DNA of 6,903 nucleotides, taken from NCBI GenBank assembly GCA_902783935.1, contig CACZTA010000080.1, forward strand, positions 1 to 6,903, given 5' to 3'. How positions within the stretch are numbered: position 1 is the first letter of the stretch; the number at the start of each line of letters is the position of its first letter. The DNA comes from an uncultured Lachnospiraceae bacterium. GTDB taxonomy: Bacteria > Bacillota > Clostridia > Lachnospirales > Lachnospiraceae. Below are positions 1 to 6,653 of this stretch, piece by piece. The notes below the pieces were generated by a model that saw only the letters and a list, made by a program, of their open reading frames with translations, was not told the origin of the DNA and made no database searches. Made by a program: the position numbers and the translations under genes.

Positions 1-553
1 AATGGAGTATGTAAAAGGCCTGTATGACAACGGCTATGTACTTCCGGGAATGGACGATCATTCTGCAATCTTCCAGTCCGGCAAGGCCTGCTTCGAATTC
101 GGCGGCACCTGGGTCACCGGTATCTTCGAGGCTACAGACGGTCTGAACTTCAACGTCACCGAGTTCCCGCTCCTGTTTGGCGACACTGCATATTGCTGGG
201 CTGACTCTCATACCCTTACCCTTCCGGTCAATCCGGATCGTACCGAGGAAGAATCTCTTGAAGCAGTCAGATTCCTGGTATATGCTTCCAACGACGGCGG
301 CCTGACCTGGTCCGGTTCCGGACAGATCCCGTCTGCTACGGCAGCAAACGGCAGCGAAGAGTATAAGGAAAAGAAGGGCTACAACATTGTTGATGAGCTC
401 GGACTTGCCAAGTACGCTCCCAGAGCTACCCAGTACTACGGCGGCATGAAGGCCGACATCATCGAGGCTCTGAACGGATATCTGCAGGGCGTGACGGACT
501 TCGACGCTTCCTATGAAGCTCTGTATGCAGCCATCGAAGATAACCTTGATTGA
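1..553 (+). CDS. Sugar ABC transporter solute-binding protein, C-terminal part (5' end outside window)
   Basis: This is the last 183 or so residues of an extracellular solute-binding protein of family 1, the capture subunit of a CUT1 carbohydrate importer, normally a lipoprotein on the outer face of the membrane. The frame is open to the left edge, so the ATG at position 2 is probably internal and the lipobox signal peptide lies outside the window. Family-typical stretches are FQSGKACFEFGGTWVTG near residues 25-41, SHTLTLPVNPD near 69-79, the segment WSGSGQIPSATAANGSEEY near 103-121 and the helical tail ending AAIEDNLD. Aromatic residues (W37, W66, W103, Y144, Y145) fit a sugar cleft. It precedes two permease genes after a gap of 274 bp that contains a terminator-like hairpin. 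The stop is TGA at 551-553. The substrate cannot be read from the sequence; the linked GH2 gene suggests a beta-glycoside or oligosaccharide (inference). Confidence 0.9.
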   Translation, partial: MEYVKGLYDNGYVLPGMDDHSAIFQSGKACFEFGGTWVTGIFEATDGLNFNVTEFPLLFGDTAYCWADSHTLTLPVNPDRTEEESLEAVRFLVYASNDGGLTWSGSGQIPSATAANGSEEYKEKKGYNIVDELGLAKYAPRATQYYGGMKADIIEALNGYLQGVTDFDASYEALYAAIEDNLD

Positions 554-680
554 TCAGCTATGGACCCTTTTCGGAGCAGATCTTTAAGATGTCCCCGGCG
601 GAAGGCCGGCGAATCTTGGAAAGCTGCTCTGGAAGATGAAAAGCTGCCGTCCGTGAGAGCAGTATAATTTAGCGATCATC

Positions 681-752
681 AGCCCCGGACCCGCCAGATC
701 CGGCAGCACGGAAAACGAGCGCTGCCGTATGTCAGGGGTCCGGGGCTTTTTT
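681..752 (+). terminator. Nested hairpin with T6 tract after the binding-protein gene (likely partial terminator)
   Basis: An outer 11-bp perfect stem pairs AGCCCCGGACC (681-691) with 737-747 and is followed by six T residues (747-752). Inside it a second perfect 7-bp stem pairs CGGCAGC (701-707) with GCTGCCG (721-727). No convincing promoter is visible between here and the permease start at 828, so the hairpin is best read as a leaky terminator or 3'-end stabiliser that lowers permease expression relative to the binding protein, a common arrangement in ABC sugar operons. The remaining intergenic sequence holds two smaller dyads (595-599 with 605-609, and 624-630 with 656-662) but no credible gene. 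Confidence 0.8.
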
Positions 753-757
753 CTACC

Positions 758-780
758 GGAAAAACAGCGCTTCTTGAGAC
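758..780 (+). promoter_or_regulatory. Candidate shared regulatory element, copy 1 (upstream of permease genes)
   Basis: The sequence reads GGAAAAA, then CA, then GCGCTTCT, then TGAGAC. It lies right after the T tract of the hairpin and 48-70 bases before the first permease start. Nearly the same string, without the CA and with G for the first T of the last block, occurs on the minus strand at 6793-6813 upstream of the regulator gene: 20 of 21 aligned bases match. The core AGCGCT is self-complementary. A shared operator is an inference; nothing in the sequence shows what binds. Confidence 0.4.
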
Positions 781-827
781 CTTAACATGGCCGGGAAGGC
801 AGACCGTCTTTTATAGAAAGGAGACCT

Positions 828-1718
828 ATGCACAGTTTAAAGAAAAGACAGAGAAAAGCGACGCTGACGGCTCTGCTGTTCATCCTTCCGTTTTTCATTC
901 TGTTTACCATTTTTACGATCTATCCGATCGTGCAGGGCGTCTGGGTCAGCCTCAGCAAGTGGTCCCTGATGGGTTTCCAGAAATTTGTAGGGATTGAAAA
1001 CTTTGAAAAGCTTCTGGGGGATTCCAAATTCTGGTCTTCTCTGAAGAATACGACGGTATTTGTGATTCTGTGCGTGCCATTGGTCGTGATCTTATCCCTT
1101 GTGCTTGCCCTGTTCGCCAACAGGCCGGTCAGATATAAGAAGTTCCTGAGGATCAGCTATTATTTGCCCGGAGTCCTGTCCGTATCCGTTGCATCCTTTG
1201 TGGCAAAGTATACGTTTGCGCCTTACAGAGGTCTGGTGAACGGCATTCTGAAATGGATGAAGCTTTATGATACGACCAATGAACCTCTTTGGTTCATGAG
1301 CATCAATCTCTCCTGGGTCGTGATCGTTCTGATGACGGCGTGGTGGACGCTGGGCTTCCCGATGCTGCTCTACCTGGCAGCGCTGCAGGATATCTCCACG
1401 GATATCATGGAGGCCGCGGACGTGGACGGCGCCAGCTCCAGCCAGAAACTGGTTCATATCACGCTTCCGCTTCTGAAGCCGACCATCTTTCTGGTCACGC
1501 TCCTGCAGATCATTGCCAGCTTCAAAGTCTTCGGCCAGATCCGACTGATCACGGGAGGCGGTCCGGCAAGCGCGACCAAGCCCCTGATCCAGTACATCTA
1601 CGAGCAGGCCTTTGATAAGAATAAGCTGGGATATGCGGCAGCCATGTCCTATATCCTCTTCCTGATCCTGGTAGTGTGCACCATGATCCAGCTGCGTTTT
1701 CAGAAGGGAGATGACTGA
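828..1718 (+). CDS. Carbohydrate ABC transporter permease, CUT1 family, first subunit (MalF/UgpA-like)
   Basis: This 296-residue inner-membrane subunit forms half of the translocation pore of a sugar importer. Six hydrophobic segments are visible at about residues 11-31, 74-97, 110-128, 161-184, 214-236 and 268-288. The cytoplasmic EAA loop that docks the ATPase is at 195-214 and fits EAA-x3-G-x9-I-x-LP exactly (E195, G201, I211, P214). Other family-typical stretches are IYPIVQGVWVSLSKW near the first segment and ITGGGPASAT at 241-250. The start is ATG at 828, supported by AAAGGAGA at 817-824; the length is usual for the family. The next permease starts 3 bases after the stop, so the two are co-transcribed and their products pair as a heterodimer. 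No ATPase gene is present in the window; many Firmicutes CUT1 systems use a shared MsmK/MalK-type ATPase encoded elsewhere. Confidence 0.96.
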   Translation: MHSLKKRQRKATLTALLFILPFFILFTIFTIYPIVQGVWVSLSKWSLMGFQKFVGIENFEKLLGDSKFWSSLKNTTVFVILCVPLVVILSLVLALFANRPVRYKKFLRISYYLPGVLSVSVASFVAKYTFAPYRGLVNGILKWMKLYDTTNEPLWFMSINLSWVVIVLMTAWWTLGFPMLLYLAALQDISTDIMEAADVDGASSSQKLVHITLPLLKPTIFLVTLLQIIASFKVFGQIRLITGGGPASATKPLIQYIYEQAFDKNKLGYAAAMSYILFLILVVCTMIQLRFQKGDD

Positions 1719-1721
1719 CGA

Positions 1722-2549
1722 ATGAAGAAAAGAGTGAAACCCGGTTCTGTCGCGCTCGCCGTCATTTCTATAGGCATCGGTCTGATCATGCTCCTGCCGG
1801 TCATCTGGGCCATCTTCTGTTCCATTCAGTTTGAGGGCCGCCAGATCGTGACTATCTGGGACTGGTTTAAGCCTCCCTATACGCTGCAGAATTACCCCCG
1901 GATCGTGACAGGAACCGCTACCTTCCGCTGGTTTGTCAACAGTTTTATCGTCGCGGTCATTACCACGGTGCTGACAGTGGTCGTTTCCACGCTGGCCGCA
2001 TATGCGCTGGCCAAGATTCCCTTCCGGGGCAGTAAGCTGCTCTATTCATACTTCTTATGCGGCCTTTTGGTCCCAGGTGAAGCGACGATCGTTCCTCTGT
2101 TTATTCTCATGAACAATCTGGGACTGATCAACTCCTATGCGGGTCTGATCCTGCCCTCGGTCGCGAGCGCCATGACTTTGATCATCACTGTCAATTTCTT
2201 CAAGACCCTCCCGAATGAACTTCTGGAAGCGGTGAGGATCGACGGCGGAAGCGAGCTGACTATCTATACAAAGATTGCCCTGCCGCTTTCCAAGCCTATT
2301 GTCGCGACCGTCGGCCTGATGAGCTTTATCGGAAGCTGGAATAACTACCTTTGGCCTTTGCTTTGTGTGTTCAGCGAAGAGATGTATACGCTGCCGGTCG
2401 GTATTCCTACACTGCTTTCCATAGAACGTCCGGATTACGTGGTTCCTATGACGGCCAATCTGGTCGCTTCATTGCCCATGATCATTCTGTATCTCTTCTT
2501 TGAGAAGCAGATCGTACAGGGCATCACCATGGAGGGAATTAAAGGATGA
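1722..2549 (+). CDS. Carbohydrate ABC transporter permease, CUT1 family, second subunit (MalG/UgpE-like)
   Basis: This 275-residue membrane subunit is the partner of the preceding permease. Hydrophobic segments lie at about 9-33, 71-97, 106-130, 139-160, 192-214 and 243-261. The EAA loop at 169-188 fits the consensus (E169-A-V, G175, I185, L187-P188), and the C-terminus IVQGITMEGIKG is the usual end of MalG-type subunits. NSF near residues 73-75 and the region around W207-N208-N209-Y210 are also typical. The start is ATG at 1722; the nearest Shine-Dalgarno match, AGAAGGGAG at 1702-1710, lies 11 bases upstream, rather far, so coupling to termination at 1716-1718 probably helps. A four-codon ORF from ATG at 1711 ends in a TGA overlapping this start, possibly by chance. 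The gene overlaps the following membrane-protein gene by ATGA. Confidence 0.96.
   Translation: MKKRVKPGSVALAVISIGIGLIMLLPVIWAIFCSIQFEGRQIVTIWDWFKPPYTLQNYPRIVTGTATFRWFVNSFIVAVITTVLTVVVSTLAAYALAKIPFRGSKLLYSYFLCGLLVPGEATIVPLFILMNNLGLINSYAGLILPSVASAMTLIITVNFFKTLPNELLEAVRIDGGSELTIYTKIALPLSKPIVATVGLMSFIGSWNNYLWPLLCVFSEEMYTLPVGIPTLLSIERPDYVVPMTANLVASLPMIILYLFFEKQIVQGITMEGIKG
2531..2548 (+). promoter_or_regulatory. Ribosome binding site and overlapping stop/start that couple the permease and acyltransferase genes
   Basis: GGAGGG at 2531-2536 lies 9 bases before ATG at 2546-2548, and the permease stop TGA occupies 2547-2549. The strong ribosome site inside the end of the permease gene supports the ATG at 2546 over later in-frame ATGs at 2618 and 2651, and indicates translational coupling. 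Confidence 0.75.
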
Positions 2550-3724
2550 GCAGCGAGGCGCAGCTTGATCAGCTGCCCGCCGGAAAGACAGAATATGCAG
2601 CAGCCGGGAAGACGGATATGCTTCATACCGGAAAAACCCGGGACAGGTCCATGGATATCCTGAAGGGGATCCTGGTCCTGCAGATGGTCCTGTGCCACTG
2701 CATCCAGTTTTTCGGGCGTGATTCCAAACCGATCCAGAAACAGATCTGCGACTATATCAATCTGACGACTTTCTCAGGCTTCTTCTTCGCTTTTGGCGGC
2801 TCCTGCTGGTATGCTTATTTCAGCAGGGAATTCAAGAGCGCAGCCCCCAGGATGCTTAAGACGGCGCTCCGCTGCCTGGCGGCTTTCTGGATTTCCAGCA
2901 TCTGTTATGTCGGCCTGGTGGAACTTGATTATTATGATCCGCGCATGATCTGGCGGATCCTCGGACTTGGGAAATACGGCGGATGGTCGGAGTTCCTTGC
3001 TTCTTTTGCGGGAGTCATGATCGTAGGCATTGCCTTCTTCACCCTGTTTCAGAAACAGAACGGATATCTTACGGCAGCCTGCATAGCGGCCGGAGCCCTG
3101 TTGACACTGATCCCTTATGACAGAGTGACCATTTCGCAGGCAGCGTTGTTTATCGGTTCTGCACATTGCACGACTTTCCCGGTTCTTCAGTATTTGTTTT
3201 ATTTTGCGGCCGGAGTCTGGTTCTGCCGCAGGAAGATCGTGTGGGATGTGAAGATCCTGGCCGCGGCTTTCGTGCTAACGCTGCCGGAACTGGTTCATTA
3301 TCTTCGGACAGGGTATCTGTCGGGCAGGTTTCCGCCGGATTTCTGGTTCCTAGCAGGGGCAGCACTGTTCCTGTACCTTTATTATCTGCTCTCGCATGCG
3401 ATCGCAGACGGAACTGCTGTGGAAGCACCTTCTGCGGGAGCCGGTGGTAATGATACCAGCCTGGGAGAGGATGCAGGAAAGACAACAGTAAAACGGCTCG
3501 GCAGTATTATAGCCGGGTTCCTTCAGGACACCGGCGCCAACGCGATCTATTATCTGCTGATTTCAAATCTTGCAATCTTTGCGTTCTCGCAGAGCAATTA
3601 TAAACTCAGAACATTTGAATTTGCACTTTTGTTTTACATGATCCTGATGATATCAGCCTGCTTCCTCCGCCGCCTGGCGCACGGAAGGAACAAAGCCGCA
3701 GTCGGATCAGGAAGCCGGGTCTGA
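2546..3724 (+). CDS. Multi-pass membrane protein, probable acyltransferase-3 family
   Basis: This 392-residue protein has about ten hydrophobic segments (roughly 39-56, 75-92, 105-125, 148-168, 172-190, 211-227, 233-250, 265-285, 330-348, 357-375). The first carries R34-S-M-D37-I-L-K40 and H51. The D-x2-K/R pattern with His exactly 14 residues after the Asp matches the N-terminal signature of acyltransferase-3 proteins, where that His is thought to be catalytic. The late segment TGANAIYYLLISNL resembles the last-helix motif of the family but lacks the usual His. Family members move acyl (often O-acetyl) groups onto extracytoplasmic glycans or antibiotics; the substrate here is unknown. Two hydrophilic inserts are odd: a 33-residue N-terminus with tandem repeats, and a Gly/Ala-rich loop at 286-316. 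The gene is coupled to the upstream permease and lies 20 bases before the GH2 gene, so it belongs to the sugar operon. It could instead be a divergent polytopic protein of another family. Confidence 0.72.
   Translation: MSSEAQLDQLPAGKTEYAAAGKTDMLHTGKTRDRSMDILKGILVLQMVLCHCIQFFGRDSKPIQKQICDYINLTTFSGFFFAFGGSCWYAYFSREFKSAAPRMLKTALRCLAAFWISSICYVGLVELDYYDPRMIWRILGLGKYGGWSEFLASFAGVMIVGIAFFTLFQKQNGYLTAACIAAGALLTLIPYDRVTISQAALFIGSAHCTTFPVLQYLFYFAAGVWFCRRKIVWDVKILAAAFVLTLPELVHYLRTGYLSGRFPPDFWFLAGAALFLYLYYLLSHAIADGTAVEAPSAGAGGNDTSLGEDAGKTTVKRLGSIIAGFLQDTGANAIYYLLISNLAIFAFSQSNYKLRTFEFALLFYMILMISACFLRRLAHGRNKAAVGSGSRV
2579..2650 (+). repeat. Three 24-bp tandem repeats at the start of the acyltransferase-like gene
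   Basis: Units are 2579-2602, 2603-2626 and a more diverged third at 2627-2650. Each begins with a codon trio for Gly-Lys-Thr after Ala or Thr and encodes eight residues (AGKTEYAA, AGKTDMLH, TGKTRDRS). They form most of the hydrophilic N-terminus before the first membrane segment. The Gly-Lys-Thr units are not a P-loop because the preceding GxxxxG spacing is absent. Confidence 0.6.
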
Positions 3725-3744
3725 CCGGCGGAAGGGAGATTATC

Positions 3745-5541
3745 ATGACCAAGTCATACAGAAAAGACTATCCAAGACCTCAGCTGGTACGTGAGAGCTG
3801 GGTAAACTTAAACGGCAGCTGGGATTTTCTGTTTGATGATGAGAACGCCGGAGAGACCGGAAGGTGGTATGAGGCCTTTCCTGCGGATCATCGTTCTATC
3901 TGCGTTCCCTACACTTATGAGACAAAGATGAGCGGGATCGGAGAGACAGATCATCATGAGAACGTCTGGTATCACAGACAGGTGACCGTCAGTGCAAAGG
4001 ATCTGGCCGGACGTGTACTCCTTCATTTTGAAGGAAGCGATTTTGAGACCAAAGTTTGGGTGAACGGTTCTTATGCCGGAAGCCACAGGGGCGGATATGC
4101 AAGATTCTCCTTTGACGTGACAGCTTTCCTCAAGGAAGGAGCCAACGAGATCACAGTCAAGGCTGAGGATTCCATGAGCATTGAACAGCCCAGAGGGAAA
4201 CAGCGCTGGGCAAAGGATAACTTCGGATGCTGGTATGTTCAGACGACGGGTATCTGGAAGACAGTCTGGATGGAAGCAGTTCCGGCTGTCCACCTTGAAC
4301 GTATGAAAATCGTTCCAATCCTCAAAGCCGGAAAAGTCGCTTTGGAATACCACGTGGCAGGAGATTTTTCCGCAGATGACCTGTGGGTGGAAGCTGTTGT
4401 GGAGTTTGGCGGAACAAAGATCGCACGTTCCAGTGCAGCAGTTACCAGGAGCAGGGTGAAGGATACCATCAGTGTTTATCTTCCTGAGGAGATGCCCTGG
4501 GGCATTCACCCATGGGCGCCTCAGCATCCGGACCTGTATGATCTGACAGTCCGGGTCAGAAAAGGCAATGAGATCCTTGATGAGGTCTTTTCCTACTTCG
4601 GAATGCGTGAGATCCGTATCGAAGAAGGCAACATCCTCTTAAACGGCGTGCCGCTTTATGAGCGTCTGATCCTGGATCAGGGCTATTGGAAAGATTCTCA
4701 CCTGACCCCACCCGATGAGCAGGCTCTGATCGACGACATCGATAAGATCCAGGCTATGGGCTTTAACGGCCTGCGCAAGCACATGAAGATCGAGGATGAG
4801 CGTTTCCTGTACTGGTGTGATGTCAAGGGTATGCTGGTCTGGAGCGAAATGGCGGCAGCATATGAGTACAGTGATGACGCGGTGGAGGAGTTCACCAGGG
4901 AATGGATGGAAGTGGTCAGGCAGAATCTGAACCATCCCTGCATCATTACCTGGACGCCGTTCAATGAGTCCTGGGGCGTTCCGAAGATCAAGACGGTGGA
5001 GAGGCAGCAGGAGTTTACAGAGGCCATCTACTATCTGACCCGAAGCATCGACAGCACCAGACCCATCATTACCAATGATGGATGGGAGCATACTATCTCC
5101 GATATCCTGACTCTTCATGATTACGAGGAACGCGGCGAGGTCTTCTTTGACAGATATGCTGACCACCTGGAGGAGATCGGAGACTGCCAGATCTACCACA
5201 GCAATGACAGGTCTGCATTTGCAGAAGGATATGCCTACAGCGGCGAGCCGGTGATCATCAGTGAGTACGGCGGAATTGCCTTTGCCGGAGGCGGCGAGGG
5301 AGACTGGGGATACGGAAACACCGTGAAGGATGAAGAGGAGTTCCTGGAGCGATTTGACACGATTACGACTGCCATCAAGAACCTGCCCTATTGTTCCGGC
5401 TTCTGCTACACCCAGGTTTCCGACGTCCAGCAGGAGATCAATGGTCTTCTGGATGCGGATCACAATTATAAGATCGCACCGGAAAAAATTAAAGAGATCC
5501 TCTGCAGACAGGTCGGGATACGGCGGATCAACGAAAGATAA
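3745..5541 (+). CDS. Glycoside hydrolase family 2 enzyme (beta-galactosidase/beta-glucuronidase superfamily), cytoplasmic
   Basis: The 598-residue protein shows the GH2 layout: a jelly-roll sugar-binding domain (about 14-180, with WVNLNGSWDF, WYHRQVTV and KVWVNGSYAGSHRGGY), an immunoglobulin-like domain (about 181-287, ending near the YFGMREI stretch) and a TIM barrel (about 288-598). The predicted acid/base is E408 in WTPFNESWG and the predicted nucleophile is E507 in VIISEYGG, 99 residues apart; R344 and H346 in NGLRKH line the active site. There is no signal peptide, so it should act on imported sugar. It is much shorter than LacZ (about 1,000 residues) and carries LILDQGYW at 308-315, a feature I recall from a widespread short GH2 subgroup whose activity is mostly unassigned. 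Beta-galactosidase, glucuronidase and mannosidase activity all remain possible. The start ATG at 3745 has GGGAG at 3734-3738. It follows the acyltransferase-like gene by 20 bases and is the last gene of the operon. Confidence 0.93.
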   Translation: MTKSYRKDYPRPQLVRESWVNLNGSWDFLFDDENAGETGRWYEAFPADHRSICVPYTYETKMSGIGETDHHENVWYHRQVTVSAKDLAGRVLLHFEGSDFETKVWVNGSYAGSHRGGYARFSFDVTAFLKEGANEITVKAEDSMSIEQPRGKQRWAKDNFGCWYVQTTGIWKTVWMEAVPAVHLERMKIVPILKAGKVALEYHVAGDFSADDLWVEAVVEFGGTKIARSSAAVTRSRVKDTISVYLPEEMPWGIHPWAPQHPDLYDLTVRVRKGNEILDEVFSYFGMREIRIEEGNILLNGVPLYERLILDQGYWKDSHLTPPDEQALIDDIDKIQAMGFNGLRKHMKIEDERFLYWCDVKGMLVWSEMAAAYEYSDDAVEEFTREWMEVVRQNLNHPCIITWTPFNESWGVPKIKTVERQQEFTEAIYYLTRSIDSTRPIITNDGWEHTISDILTLHDYEERGEVFFDRYADHLEEIGDCQIYHSNDRSAFAEGYAYSGEPVIISEYGGIAFAGGGEGDWGYGNTVKDEEEFLERFDTITTAIKNLPYCSGFCYTQVSDVQQEINGLLDADHNYKIAPEKIKEILCRQVGIRRINER

Positions 5542-5653
5542 CGTCTGGTTGAAATGGCCGGATGACAATGTCGGGAAGCAGTTGCAGCAAGAAATACAGA
5601 CGTGAGTTGACAGGCGGATTTCGCAGGCGCATTCCTAAAAAGAGAATATAGTG

Positions 5654-5688
5654 AAAAAGCGGAGTACGGGTCTTACTCGTACTCCACT
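5654..5688 (-). terminator. Intrinsic terminator of the regulator gene, overlapping its last codons
   Basis: Read on the minus strand, AGTGGAGTACG (5688-5678) pairs with CGTACTCCGCT (5668-5658) through 11 pairs including one T-G wobble, with a 9-base loop and then five T residues (5658-5654). The loop contains the TAA stop of the regulator. Read on the plus strand the same dyad has a C-A mismatch and only ACTTTCATT after it, so it would serve the converging GH2 operon poorly. No other terminator for the operon is apparent in 5542-5672; that gap holds only a 7-bp dyad (5541-5547 with 5597-5603). Confidence 0.75.
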
Positions 5689-6647
5689 TTCATTACAATA
5701 TCCTGATCATAATCTCCGAAATGCTTGCCGAAAAGGTTCATGCCGCCACCCTGGTCTTTCCTCTCGGATACTGTCAGCCGGAAAGTAAAGGCATAGCCTT
5801 CGGTAAGGCCCAGGCTTTCGATGGTCTCGGACGAGACCTTCTGGCTGCCGATATAACAGCCGCCGCGGGTGATATCCAAAATGATGTAATCCCCATACTG
5901 GCTGGCGCTGTCCTCCCACCAGGAGGGATTGTAGACCCCTCGCCGGCCGCCGTAGTCTCCTTTGATATGAAGGGTTGTGACCAGATGGCCATTCAACTCC
6001 AGATCGATATCCGATGGCCAGTTGTTGTCATATCCGGGCGCTTCAGAGCAGATCTCAAAGGAGAACTGGAGTCGGGAAGGCCTGGCCCGGGTCAAGGCTT
6101 CATTCGGGAACTGATATTCAAGGAAGCCGCGTGTAAGCCAGATCAGGGAGGCGTGGACATGGTCGGGCATATAGAAACCATAAGGAGAGTCTTCCTGATA
6201 CAGGTAGAGATTGGAGGAAGCAAGGCCGCAGGGAGGGGTCACTTCACAGGAACTGTAATTGCCGACAGGAATACTGACATAGACAGAGGCCTTTTGTACA
6301 GGAGCCTTTTTTTTATGGGCGAAAAAATCCAGGTTCACGCTGGCGGCGGAGATCCCGCAGACCTTTTTTGTACCGCGTACTCCCGGATTGGAGATAGCCG
6401 TCACCAGGCCAGCTTCCTCCAGGATGCGGATATGCCCGGACATGGAGGAAATGGGAAGATAGAAGTATTCCGCCAGCTGGGAGACAGTCATGGAACGCTC
6501 AATCAGGGCATAGAGGATCTGCAGGCGGGTCTCAGAGGAGAGAGCCCTGCAGACCAGGGCAGAATGCGGGATATCCATCAGATCCAGCTTTACATCGACT
6601 TTCGCGTGGTAGTCGCTGTTGATCAGACGCTTGGATTTGGGGGGCAT
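5673..6647 (-). CDS. ArsR-like winged-helix transcriptional regulator with a C-terminal beta-rich domain
   Basis: This is a 324-residue protein. Residues 35-85 form an ArsR-type winged helix: ALSSETRLQILYALIE, then TVSQLAEYFYLPISSMSGHIRILEEAGLV, with the recognition helix near 65-77 and the wing near 86-98. The metal-binding ELCVCDL motif of arsenic and cadmium sensors is absent. Residues 119-324 form a separate domain rich in beta-prone and aromatic residues, with WPSDIDLELNG (210-220), GDYGGRRGVYNPSWW (230-244) and SQYGDYI (249-255). I recall similar domains on regulators beside carbohydrate genes in Firmicutes, so sugar sensing is inferred. The ATG at 6647 is chosen because AAAGGAG precedes it by 6 bases; a TTG at 6692 would add 15 residues but has no such site and lies over the -10 box. 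The gene converges on the sugar operon and may control it, itself, or a divergent gene to the right. An A8 run lies at the domain junction. Confidence 0.88.
   Translation of the reverse strand: MPPKSKRLINSDYHAKVDVKLDLMDIPHSALVCRALSSETRLQILYALIERSMTVSQLAEYFYLPISSMSGHIRILEEAGLVTAISNPGVRGTKKVCGISAASVNLDFFAHKKKAPVQKASVYVSIPVGNYSSCEVTPPCGLASSNLYLYQEDSPYGFYMPDHVHASLIWLTRGFLEYQFPNEALTRARPSRLQFSFEICSEAPGYDNNWPSDIDLELNGHLVTTLHIKGDYGGRRGVYNPSWWEDSASQYGDYIILDITRGGCYIGSQKVSSETIESLGLTEGYAFTFRLTVSERKDQGGGMNLFGKHFGDYDQDIVMKVEYE
6307..6314 (-). other. A8 homopolymer (slippery sequence) at the domain junction of the regulator
   Basis: On the coding strand codons 112-114 read AAA AAA AAG, which includes A-AAA-AAG, the heptamer that drives programmed -1 frameshifting in dnaX. 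It lies between the winged helix and the C-terminal domain. A -1 shift here reaches TGA after about 20 codons, and the +1 frame also closes within about 22 codons. A T6 run (6327-6322) can pair with part of the A run across a 7-base loop. Real slippage is not shown. Confidence 0.35.
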
Positions 6648-6653
6648 ATGCGG

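Noticed and set aside
589..639. A 16-codon open frame between the binding-protein and permease genes
   Set aside because: It has no ribosome site and no similarity; it falls in a structured untranslated region.
764..774. Catabolite-responsive (cre) site suggested by the AGCGCTT core here and at 6801-6808
   Set aside because: The flanking TG and CA positions of the cre consensus do not match on either strand at either place.
2582..2590. Walker A (P-loop) motif suggested by repeated Gly-Lys-Thr in the acyltransferase-like protein
   Set aside because: The GxxxxGK[ST] spacing is absent in every copy and the protein is otherwise polytopic membrane.
4639..5568. A 309-codon minus-strand open frame inside the GH2 gene
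   Set aside because: It lies opposite the GH2 catalytic barrel, whose active-site motifs are intact; no domain or ribosome site supports it.
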